Position numbers and translations under genes: made by a program | Notes under the pieces: generated by a model | What the model was told of the DNA's origin: nothing | The model's database searches: none | The model's input: the letters and a program-made list of their open reading frames with translations, nothing else | Shown here: positions 14,272 to 22,229 of the stretch, piece by piece | Layout: each line of letters starts with the position of its first letter | How positions within the stretch are numbered: position 1 is the stretch's first letter | Origin: Candidatus Poseidoniaceae archaeon | GTDB taxonomy: Archaea; Thermoplasmatota; Poseidoniia; Poseidoniales; Poseidoniaceae | Direction: 5' to 3' | Assembly (NCBI GenBank): GCA_022451835.1 | Contig: JAKUNX010000006.1 | Location: 1 to 29,028, forward strand | DNA length: 29,028 nt

Positions 14272-16410
14272 TCAATCTTCTAGGAACATTTCATCTTGAT
14301 ATCCTGTAACTAGGTCACCAGTGCCATCTTCTTCGATAGTAACTAATCCTTCTTCGTCGTCAAATTCAATAATTACGCCAAATACTTCTTCGTCTTCCAA
14401 AACTAGCCCTATATGTGACCCAATGTCTATTTCATCCTCATCATAATCATCATCGGTTTCTTCGTCATCATCTTCATTTTCATCACTATCGGAATCATCT
14501 GAATCACTATCATTTTCTTCCGATGACTCATCAACAACATCTTTGACTTCTTCTTTTTCAGATTCATTATCACGCATAGCTTTGACTCTTGCGCGCCATG
14601 CTGGCACCATTATTAACTGGATCAATAAACCACCAACAAGACCTAAAGTTCCTAGAATAATGAATAAAACACCGTCCCAATAGAAACCTGCAGGCATAGA
14701 GATTTCACCGCCTTCTCCAGCTAATGGAGTTAATGAATTCTTACATCCGTCTATCTGTATTTTATCGTCACATGGGTATGAGTCGCCATTAACATACAAT
14801 GTACCATCTGAGCCAGTAGTTTGGCCAAATTCAGTATCCAGAGGTACAGAACCACCGTTTCCGTCAACAAATGGTGCCAAGGTACCATTTACTACCCATA
14901 ATAGAATAAAGAATACAAATCCTGTGTGGATAAGTGGCCAAACTATGTCTTTCCACTTCTTAGAAATCATTCTCTTTTGCCATTTTGATGGGAATTCCTT
15001 TGGCTTTGAAAGAGAAGTCCTATCATCCTCTTCAGTTTCACCATGAGATTCTAATGTTTCAATGAATTCAATCATGTCGATAGAATCATCACCGTCTGAA
15101 TCAAACATTTCCATCAATGAATCAATCGCATCTTGATCGACATCATCATTAGAATGTTCAGATAAAGCCTTTGACAACTCATTTTGATTAATCTTGCCGT
15201 CACCATTTGAATCGAGTTTCCTAAAAAATGAACCAGCATTAATGTCTAGGGCATCCATGTACTCAATTAACAATTCAGTTGGCGTTTGAGTAATATCAGA
15301 TTTCATGTCTACATCCATTGATTCGATAATATCGATTAATTCGAATGCGTTGACTCTATTATCAGAGTCTGAGTCTACAAGAGCGATAATTCCTAATATA
15401 TCTGATGGAGATAAGTTCTCTCCTGCAATTTCTTCTATCCCCTTCTGTAATTCAGGGCCATTAATTAGACCATCATCATCAAGGTCCATTGACTCAAACA
15501 TAGAACGAATAGTCATGTCTTTTTCTAGTGCTGCAGTAACTAAAATTCTCAAATAATCTTCAGAAGAAGTATCTTCGACTTCATCTTCATTATCAATTTG
15601 TACATCATCAGATTCATCGCCCTCTTCAACATCACCATCACTTAGCATATCCTCAGAAACATCATTAGCATCATCTTCAACTTCAGACGAATCGTCAGAT
15701 TCTTCTTCATCATCATCACTAGATTCTTCCACTAAATTAGAATCAGTAGATTCATCAACATATTCTTTCGCAGCCTTTTTCAATTCAGCTTCAGTCAAGT
15801 AGTCATTGTTATTTTCATCAAAATCTGCGGCAAATATCAAGAATTTATCCTTATCAGTTATCTCATGCTTTTTCATAACCCGTTCAAGGACATTTTCCGA
15901 GTAATCTTTCGATTTTACAGAGACATCAGATTCAACATCGTCAGAACTAGATAATTCTTCTCCATTAATTGAAGCAACTAATTCATCAAGACTGATTACT
16001 CCATCGCCATCAGTATCAACCTCTGTAATCAATCTGTCAATTTGAGATGGCGGTAAATCTGCTAAATTCATTTTTAACAGACCGTCTCTCAATTCTTCAG
16101 CATTGATAGAACCATCTGAATCAGAATCAAATTTTGAAAACAGCATTTTCGCATCTATCCCGGTATTGTTGAACCAGTTTCTTAAGACATCTAAAACGTC
16201 ATCAGCTACAAAATAAACACCACATTCAGGACAACTTTTAGAATCTAATGGTACTAATGCTTGACAGGCTCCACATTCACCAAGCGCCTCATCTGAAACA
16301 CCAGAAAAACTAACTCCACATTCGGGGCAATCTTTTGAGTCAAGAGGAATTATCGCTCTACAGGAGCCACATTCAGCCATTGGAATATTGTTTTCTTCAG
16401 TGTCGGACAT
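14272..16410 (-). CDS. Membrane protein with two zinc ribbons and seven EF-hand calcium motifs
   Basis: A 712-residue protein. In order: two CxxC...CxxC zinc ribbons (cysteines 14/17/28/31 and 46/49/60/63); EF-hand loops at about 95, 132, 198, 309, 346, 400 and 437 (for example DSDSDGSINAEE, DTDGDGVISLDE, DSNGDGKINQNE); a strongly acidic spacer (about 225-285) between the third and fourth hands; two transmembrane helices (about 491-512 and 577-602) flanking a 65-residue loop with two cysteines that could form a disulfide; then an acidic tail and a small beta-rich end domain. No signal peptide, so the EF-hands and ribbons are probably cytoplasmic. The ATG at 16410 is preferred over a TTG at 16422. 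A calcium-responsive scaffold or sensor is an inference; no enzyme domain is seen. Confidence 0.88.
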   Translation of the reverse strand: MSDTEENNIPMAECGSCRAIIPLDSKDCPECGVSFSGVSDEALGECGACQALVPLDSKSCPECGVYFVADDVLDVLRNWFNNTGIDAKMLFSKFDSDSDGSINAEELRDGLLKMNLADLPPSQIDRLITEVDTDGDGVISLDELVASINGEELSSSDDVESDVSVKSKDYSENVLERVMKKHEITDKDKFLIFAADFDENNNDYLTEAELKKAAKEYVDESTDSNLVEESSDDDEEESDDSSEVEDDANDVSEDMLSDGDVEEGDESDDVQIDNEDEVEDTSSEDYLRILVTAALEKDMTIRSMFESMDLDDDGLINGPELQKGIEEIAGENLSPSDILGIIALVDSDSDNRVNAFELIDIIESMDVDMKSDITQTPTELLIEYMDALDINAGSFFRKLDSNGDGKINQNELSKALSEHSNDDVDQDAIDSLMEMFDSDGDDSIDMIEFIETLESHGETEEDDRTSLSKPKEFPSKWQKRMISKKWKDIVWPLIHTGFVFFILLWVVNGTLAPFVDGNGGSVPLDTEFGQTTGSDGTLYVNGDSYPCDDKIQIDGCKNSLTPLAGEGGEISMPAGFYWDGVLFIILGTLGLVGGLLIQLIMVPAWRARVKAMRDNESEKEEVKDVVDESSEENDSDSDDSDSDENEDDDEETDDDYDEDEIDIGSHIGLVLEDEEVFGVIIEFDDEEGLVTIEEDGTGDLVTGYQDEMFLED

Positions 16411-16476
16411 AGTCACACCCAATTATCGGAATACTACCCATGATATAATGGTTGACGGGCATTTATGGCTCAAATG

Positions 16477-16483
16477 TATATAT
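16477..16483 (+). promoter_or_regulatory. Candidate TATA box of the DUF835 gene
   Basis: TATATAT lies 31 bases upstream of the DUF835 ATG within the 103-base spacer that separates it from the divergent EF-hand gene. An AGGTGA SD follows at 16504-16509, four bases before the ATG, so a start at the usual distance would leave only a very short leader. Confidence 0.4.
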
Positions 16484-16513
16484 GATTGGTCTTATTCGTA
16501 AACAGGTGAGACA

Positions 16514-17380
16514 ATGGAGTTAAGACCAGGTTGCGTTTATCTCTATGAGTTTTCTGATTATGGTAAGTTTTCCATGGATGTTGAATTATTAATGGAAATT
16601 AACAATGAGTCTCACTTAACACTTTTTTCTAGGTTGCCAACGAGAAGATTGATTGAAAGGTTAGATTTAGCAAAAATAGATCACTATTGGCTGACTGAAA
16701 ATGAAAATAATCAATCGATTAAACCTGATATTGATAATATTTTTAATGTAATAAGGAAGAATAATAATGAAGGATTAAATGTGTATTTAGTTGATGGTTT
16801 GGAATATATTTTGAGTAGTAGTGATGCTGAGACTTTATTGACAAAAATATCACAATTTACTGATGAAATAAAATCATTAAACTCGGCATTGATATATTGC
16901 ATTGATAGTTTAGCATTTGATAGTAAATGGATAATAAAATTAAGACACCTTAGTCAAATTTTACAAATTAAAACTCCAGAAGTAGTAGATGTTTCAAGTG
17001 AAGACTATGAAGATAAGGAAGAGGCAGTAGACGTAATACAGCATGAAATCGGCATCGATGGTGGGCCTCGTTTAGCATATTTGGCAAGATTGCCAGAATT
17101 GGGCTTTACAAATGAGATATTAGTAAAACGAATTCTACAATGGAGGAGGATGGGATTGGATGTATCAAAAATTGAGCCAGCCATGTCATATTCAAGTAAA
17201 GAGGCTTATGAGCTCTATAAATCTGTAGAAGAAGATGTCAGACGCGCTACTGAATTAGAGAGATTTATTCATGCCAACCAACAACATTTGAACACTGCTG
17301 AAATAGCTACTGACTTATTTAGAATCAGACAATTAACGGGGTTGAATGAATTAGAACAAAAGTATTACACTTCATCTTGA
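16514..17380 (+). CDS. DUF835 domain protein with C-terminal helical region
   Basis: A 288-residue protein. Residues 1 to about 140 match the archaeal DUF835 pattern: GCVYLYEF, LTLFSRLPTRRLIERL, HYWLTE, then NVYLVDGLEYILSSSDAETLL and ALIYCIDSLAFDS. Such domains resemble a degenerate RecA/KaiC-like fold and are found mostly in archaeal signalling proteins. The rest is helical and charged (KRILQWRRMGLDVSKIEPA; EDVRRATELERFIHANQQ), suited to protein contacts. The AGGTGA SD four bases before the ATG fixes the start. Its 3' end overlaps the convergent hutH gene by 9 bases. It is divergent from the EF-hand gene, so the two could share regulation. Molecular role unknown. Confidence 0.8.
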   Translation: MELRPGCVYLYEFSDYGKFSMDVELLMEINNESHLTLFSRLPTRRLIERLDLAKIDHYWLTENENNQSIKPDIDNIFNVIRKNNNEGLNVYLVDGLEYILSSSDAETLLTKISQFTDEIKSLNSALIYCIDSLAFDSKWIIKLRHLSQILQIKTPEVVDVSSEDYEDKEEAVDVIQHEIGIDGGPRLAYLARLPELGFTNEILVKRILQWRRMGLDVSKIEPAMSYSSKEAYELYKSVEEDVRRATELERFIHANQQHLNTAEIATDLFRIRQLTGLNELEQKYYTSS

Positions 17381-18919
17381 TAATTTGAAATTTTCAGCTT
17401 CGATTCTTGCTAACCAAGAACCATTTCTCAAGTTCAATGCTATGTCTTTTAATTCGTTACTTGTGCTGCGATCAGCGTCTAATTTAGGGGATATGTTTCT
17501 TACTAATTTAATCAATGATTTAACCATAGGAGATGGTGATTTGTTAGCGTATGTTAATGCTTCAGCAGCAATCAACAATTCACATGCTAAAACTTCTGAC
17601 ATTCTTTGACATGCTTGAAATAAATTCCAGCATGCTGTAGCGCCCATACTAACATGGTCTTCTTGTCCAGCAGAAGTACTGGTTGAAAAAGCAGTTCGGG
17701 GAGATGAATGACCGTGTAATTCTGCCAAGGCTGCACCTGCACTATATTGAACAATCATTAATCCAGATTCCAAACCACTATTTCTCGCTAAGAATGGTGG
17801 TAAATCACTCTTTTTTGGATCTAATAATTGATCCATCCTTCTTTCTGAAATAGATCCCAACTCAAATAGCGATAAAGACATCCTATCTGCACATAATGCT
17901 AAAATTTCGCCATGAAAATTACCTTGCGATACTATTTGATGCCCATTACCCTTCTTATCTGGGAAAACCAATGGGTTATCAGTTGTGCTATTCAATTCTA
18001 TACTTATTGTTGATTGCATAGCCAATAATGCTTCATAAACTGCACCATGGACTTGTGGAGTGCATCTAAATGAGTAAGGGTCTTGCACCTTATCACAATC
18101 AGCATGCGATGATAAAATTTCAGAATTATTCATTATTTCTCTAATGCGTTGTGCAACTATGTTTTGCCCTGGATGAGGTCTTGCATCGTGAACTCGCACA
18201 TCTGTAGGAGTAATACTCCCTTTGAAACCGTCTAACGAAGCACAATATATTACATCAGCAATAGGTAATAGATTGTTAAGTATGTCAAGAGATAAAATGG
18301 AATAACTTAACATTTGACTTGTACCATTGATTAAAGATAAACCATCTTTTGCCTGAAGCTCAATAGGGATAAGTCCTTTTTCTGTTAGTACATCACTTGT
18401 GACTAATAATTCGCCTTCATCTGAAACAATTTTTCCCTCGCCAATTAATGCTAAAGCCATATGGGATAAAGGTGCTAAATCACCACTTGCACCTAGACTG
18501 CCAATTCTTGGGACATATGGTGTAATTTGTAAGTTGACAAAGTCAATTAACTGTTGGACAACATTTGGGTGTACGCCTGAAAAGCCTTTGGCAAATGAAT
18601 TTATTCTAGAAATCATCATTGCCCTAACAGATAATTTATCCATCATTTCTCCAAGTCCAGTGGCATGTGAGCGGATTAGATTATTCTGCAATTGTTGCAA
18701 TTTATCAGAATCAATAGTAGTATTGACAAGTGAGCCGAATCCTGTATTTATGCCGTATACAACGTCTTCAGATTGTAGAATATCTTCCACGACATTCCTT
18801 GACATGACAATTCTACTCCAAGCATCTTCTGAAACCTCTAATTTTGCATTACCATATGCTATAGCCATTACTTCAGCGGTAGACAAAGTATTGCCATCAA
18901 GAAAAACGGACTGACTCAT
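17372..18919 (-). CDS. hutH: Histidine ammonia-lyase HutH
   Basis: HutH deaminates L-histidine to trans-urocanate. The 515-residue protein has the MIO-forming motif GSLGASGDLAPL, with the Ala-Ser-Gly triplet at 144-146. The active-site YGINTGFG (55-62), the QDPYSFR-like DKVQDPYSFRCTPQVHG, TDNPL, and the C-terminal STSAGQEDHVSMG are also present; the last two favour histidase over phenylalanine lyase. It starts 4 bases after hutU, with its SD (GGGTGAT) overlapping the hutU stop, so the two are translationally coupled. It is the last gene of the long minus-strand series from mbf1. Confidence 0.96.
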   Translation of the reverse strand: MSQSVFLDGNTLSTAEVMAIAYGNAKLEVSEDAWSRIVMSRNVVEDILQSEDVVYGINTGFGSLVNTTIDSDKLQQLQNNLIRSHATGLGEMMDKLSVRAMMISRINSFAKGFSGVHPNVVQQLIDFVNLQITPYVPRIGSLGASGDLAPLSHMALALIGEGKIVSDEGELLVTSDVLTEKGLIPIELQAKDGLSLINGTSQMLSYSILSLDILNNLLPIADVIYCASLDGFKGSITPTDVRVHDARPHPGQNIVAQRIREIMNNSEILSSHADCDKVQDPYSFRCTPQVHGAVYEALLAMQSTISIELNSTTDNPLVFPDKKGNGHQIVSQGNFHGEILALCADRMSLSLFELGSISERRMDQLLDPKKSDLPPFLARNSGLESGLMIVQYSAGAALAELHGHSSPRTAFSTSTSAGQEDHVSMGATACWNLFQACQRMSEVLACELLIAAEALTYANKSPSPMVKSLIKLVRNISPKLDADRSTSNELKDIALNLRNGSWLARIEAENFKLSR

Positions 18920-18923
18920 TTAA

Positions 18924-20990
18924 TCACCCTATAATGTCGTCAAAGATAGCATCATCGGTAAGATTTGGCACCGTGACTTTTAGATTAGAATTAATTTCCA
19001 TTGCATGATTAATGGCTTCTATTGCACCAGAATTTCTTGCCCATGCTCTTCGTGCAACTCCATTGTTAACATCCCAGTGTAACATAGATTCGATTTTTTG
19101 TGCCGCTTCATCAGTCCCATCTATTAGCATACCAAAACCGCCATTGATTACTTCGCCCCATCCAACACCACCTCCATTATGGAGGCTAATCCATGTTGCA
19201 CCTCTGAAGGCGTCTCCAACAAAGTTCTGGACAGCCATATCGGCGGTAAACATTGAACCATGTTTGATATTCGCAGTTTCTCGATATGGGCTATCTGTGC
19301 CAGAGACATCATGATGATCTCTACCAAGTACAATTGGTGCTGAAATTTCACCATTAGCAATTGCTTGATTCATAGCTAAGGCAATTTTCCTTCTACCAAT
19401 ATCATTCGCGTAAAGAATTCTTGCCTGTGTGCCAACAACTAAATTATTATGTCCAGCTTGCTCAATCCATCGAATATTGTCAGTTAGTTGTTGACTAATC
19501 GAAGGTGAAGATTCATCGATAAGACCTTCCAAAACTGTTTTTGCAATTTGATCGGTTTTTGCTAAATCTTCTGAATTTCCCGAAGTGCAAACCCAACGGT
19601 ATGGTCCAAAACCATAATCAAAACACATTGGCCCCATTATATCTTCAACATAACTTGGATATCTAAATCCACCATTATCATCCATTACATCTGCACCAAC
19701 TCTAGATGCTTCGAGTAGAAACGCATTACCATAGTCCCAAAAGAACATTCCCCTACTAGACAAAATATCTATCGATTTAGCATGACGTCTCAATGTTTCT
19801 TGCACCTCTCTAACAAATTTATCAGGCTCATTAGACATCATTTTTGCACATTCATCATAGGTATAATCTGCAGGGAAGTATCCACCTTGATACGGATTAT
19901 GAAGAGAGGTTTGATCACTTCCAAGGTCAACTTTGATATTTCTCTCAACAATTCTCTCCCATAACTCAACAATATTGCCAATATAACCGATTGATATTGC
20001 TTCTTTATTATTAGCAGCTGAAACCATCAAATCTATTGCTTCATCAATATCCCTTGAAACATTAGTTAACCAACCTTGCTCATGTCTTTTAACTGCTGCA
20101 TGTTCGTTAATTTCTGCTACTATACAAGCAGCACCTGATATTACTGCAGCCTTTGCTTGTGCACCCGACATACCTCCAAGGCCAGAAGTGACAAATGTAA
20201 CACCTGCCAAGTCTTTTTCCGGTGGCAAGTTCAAATGCATTCTAGCTGCATTAAGTAATGTAATTGTCGTTCCGTGAACAATACCTTGTGGACCAATATA
20301 CATATACGAGCCTGCAGTCATTTGCCCATATTGAGTAACACCAAGTGAGTTCATTTTTTCATAATCCTCTCGTGAACTATAATTTGGAATAACCATGCCA
20401 TTAGTTATGACTACTCTTGGGGAATTTTTACTTGAGGGAAATAATCCAAGTGGATGACCTGAATACATTACTAATGTTTGCTCATCATTCATCTCACATA
20501 AGTATTGCATAGTCAACCTATATTGAGCCCAATTTTGGAATACCGAACCATTTCCTCCATATGTGATTAATTCATGAGGGAATTGAGCAACAGCAGGATC
20601 TAAATTATTCATAATCATCAACATTATAGCAGATGCTTGTTGGGAATTAGCAGGGTATGCATCGATAGGATATGCTCTCATTTCATACTCAGTTGGCCTG
20701 AATCTCTGCATAGTGATTCTGCCAAATGTCTCAAGTTCATTAAGAAATTCTGCTGCTAAGATTTCGTGATATTGTGCATCAAAATATCTTAGAGCATTTT
20801 TTAATGCCAAAATTTTCTCTGTATTATTCAATACTTTCCTCCTAGCAGGAGCGTGGTCCACAGAATTATCAAATTCAGGATGTGGAGGTAAATTGTTAGG
20901 AATCCCTTCTTGTAAACAATTCCTGAGAACCGTCCAATCGCCTTCCATGAGTTTACCCAAGGAGAGGGGTTCTTTGAGACTATTGCTCAA
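18924..20990 (-). CDS. hutU: Urocanate hydratase HutU, long eukaryote-like form
   Basis: HutU adds water to urocanate to give 4-imidazolone-5-propionate, using tightly bound NAD+. Motifs include EMRAYPIDAYP, ITYGGNGSVFQNW, MYSGHPLGLFPSS, NGMVIPNYSS, GQMTAGSYMYIGPQGIVHGT and the NAD-binding GLGGMSGAQAKAAV. At 688 residues it is longer than the common bacterial type (about 555) and resembles, by eye and memory, the long form found in animals (UROC1) and some bacteria, including the N-terminal ALRNALRYF-like segment. The start is uncertain: TTG at 20990 overlaps the MFS gene by 11 bases, while ATG 20948 gives 674 residues; neither has a clear SD. Confidence 0.95.
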   Translation of the reverse strand: MSNSLKEPLSLGKLMEGDWTVLRNCLQEGIPNNLPPHPEFDNSVDHAPARRKVLNNTEKILALKNALRYFDAQYHEILAAEFLNELETFGRITMQRFRPTEYEMRAYPIDAYPANSQQASAIMLMIMNNLDPAVAQFPHELITYGGNGSVFQNWAQYRLTMQYLCEMNDEQTLVMYSGHPLGLFPSSKNSPRVVITNGMVIPNYSSREDYEKMNSLGVTQYGQMTAGSYMYIGPQGIVHGTTITLLNAARMHLNLPPEKDLAGVTFVTSGLGGMSGAQAKAAVISGAACIVAEINEHAAVKRHEQGWLTNVSRDIDEAIDLMVSAANNKEAISIGYIGNIVELWERIVERNIKVDLGSDQTSLHNPYQGGYFPADYTYDECAKMMSNEPDKFVREVQETLRRHAKSIDILSSRGMFFWDYGNAFLLEASRVGADVMDDNGGFRYPSYVEDIMGPMCFDYGFGPYRWVCTSGNSEDLAKTDQIAKTVLEGLIDESSPSISQQLTDNIRWIEQAGHNNLVVGTQARILYANDIGRRKIALAMNQAIANGEISAPIVLGRDHHDVSGTDSPYRETANIKHGSMFTADMAVQNFVGDAFRGATWISLHNGGGVGWGEVINGGFGMLIDGTDEAAQKIESMLHWDVNNGVARRAWARNSGAIEAINHAMEINSNLKVTVPNLTDDAIFDDIIG

Positions 20991-22227
20991 TGTTTGTTTG
21001 AAGGTCAGGTCGCCAATATGTGAATATTAGCCCAGAGATAATCATTAAACAAGAGAATGAAATAAAACCACCTCGTAATGACAAGTCATTATACTCAACT
21101 AAAAATCCTGCAACAGTTGTTGAAATTGCAGCAGTGCCGCCAAGTATTAACATATCCATAGAAAAGACTCTACCTCTAACTTCATCCTCTACCCACATTT
21201 GTGTAAGTACTGTTGACAAAACCCAATTACCGCCACTTGCTGAATGGGCAAGAATGATTAGAGCAACAGTTAATGGCAAATAATAATCTAAGGTAATGCC
21301 AACCATGAAGTAAAATAATCCTGATAATGAAACTAAAACTCCAATTAGTGATGGCCATTTAGTTTTATCTTTGAATAATGCCCTGGCAATTAGTGGTCCT
21401 AATCCAGTACCAATCCCTCTAGCAAAGAAGAACAGACCAAATCCAAAAGCCGCACCATATCCAGTTAAATCTGCTCCCGCAAGAACCAAGAAAACACCAG
21501 CCAATCCTGCACCAGCAAGATTCCATGATGACTTAGCAAATACAATTCTTAGTAATTTCTTATCCTGATATATTCTTGTCCAACCGATTTTAATGTTCTT
21601 AAATGCTGTACTCAATAATGGACCTTTGATTGATTTGTCAAATCTTTGTTCAAATGTTAATGGGATTAACAGGAGAGAAGAAAGTAAAAATGTGTAAGAG
21701 TCAATTATGAAGGCCATGTCTGTACCCCATACACTTACGGTTATTCCACCTAACATAGCACCAATGCATAATGCTGTGGACCAAGAAGCACTATCGATTG
21801 CATTTGCAGTAATAAGATCCGTTTCATCAACAATATTTGGTAATGCAGCACGTTCAGCAGTAACATAAACACCGTGTAGTAACATCATAAATCCTGATAA
21901 AGTGATAAGCCACCACATATCTTCTTTGCCATCAACTAATAAGAATGATAGTGCTAAGAATACCTGGAAAATATTGGACCACAGCATCAATTTTTTCCTA
22001 CTAATCCTATCAGCTAGTAACCCATTAATAGGCTGAGATATAGCAAATAATGCCATTCTAACTGAAAATAATATTCCAAGTAAGAATTCTGAACCAGAAT
22101 ATTCTAAAATTAAGAAAAATAACGCGATGGTATTGAACCATTCTCCTAATAATGAAATTACGGAAGCAGCCCATAGTCTGCGAAATTTAGAATTTGATAG
22201 GAAGAATTCGATGTAACCCTTAGTCAA
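20980..22227 (-). CDS. Major facilitator superfamily transporter
   Basis: About 415 residues with roughly 12 hydrophobic helices and the MFS loop motif between helices 2 and 3 (NGLLADRISRKKL). The sequence type resembles the DHA3/MFS_3 group (macrolide- or siderophore-exporter-like), not a classical histidine permease. GGAGG (complement of 22235-22239) lies exactly 7 bases before a TTG at 22227, so I prefer that start; the GTG at 22233 is almost in the SD. It sits between the fdhF-like gene (stop 2 bases upstream) and hutU (11-base overlap), so it is co-transcribed with histidine breakdown genes. Transport of histidine, urocanate or a breakdown product is possible from context but not shown. 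Confidence 0.88.
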   Translation of the reverse strand: MTKGYIEFFLSNSKFRRLWAASVISLLGEWFNTIALFFLILEYSGSEFLLGILFSVRMALFAISQPINGLLADRISRKKLMLWSNIFQVFLALSFLLVDGKEDMWWLITLSGFMMLLHGVYVTAERAALPNIVDETDLITANAIDSASWSTALCIGAMLGGITVSVWGTDMAFIIDSYTFLLSSLLLIPLTFEQRFDKSIKGPLLSTAFKNIKIGWTRIYQDKKLLRIVFAKSSWNLAGAGLAGVFLVLAGADLTGYGAAFGFGLFFFARGIGTGLGPLIARALFKDKTKWPSLIGVLVSLSGLFYFMVGITLDYYLPLTVALIILAHSASGGNWVLSTVLTQMWVEDEVRGRVFSMDMLILGGTAAISTTVAGFLVEYNDLSLRGGFISFSCLMIISGLIFTYWRPDLQTNIEQ

Positions 22228-22229
22228 TA

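Noticed and set aside
14272..16410. Repeated acidic codon tracts considered as a DNA repeat array
   Set aside because: The repetition comes from Asp/Glu/Ser-rich and EF-hand coding; units are irregular at DNA level and no spacer structure is present.
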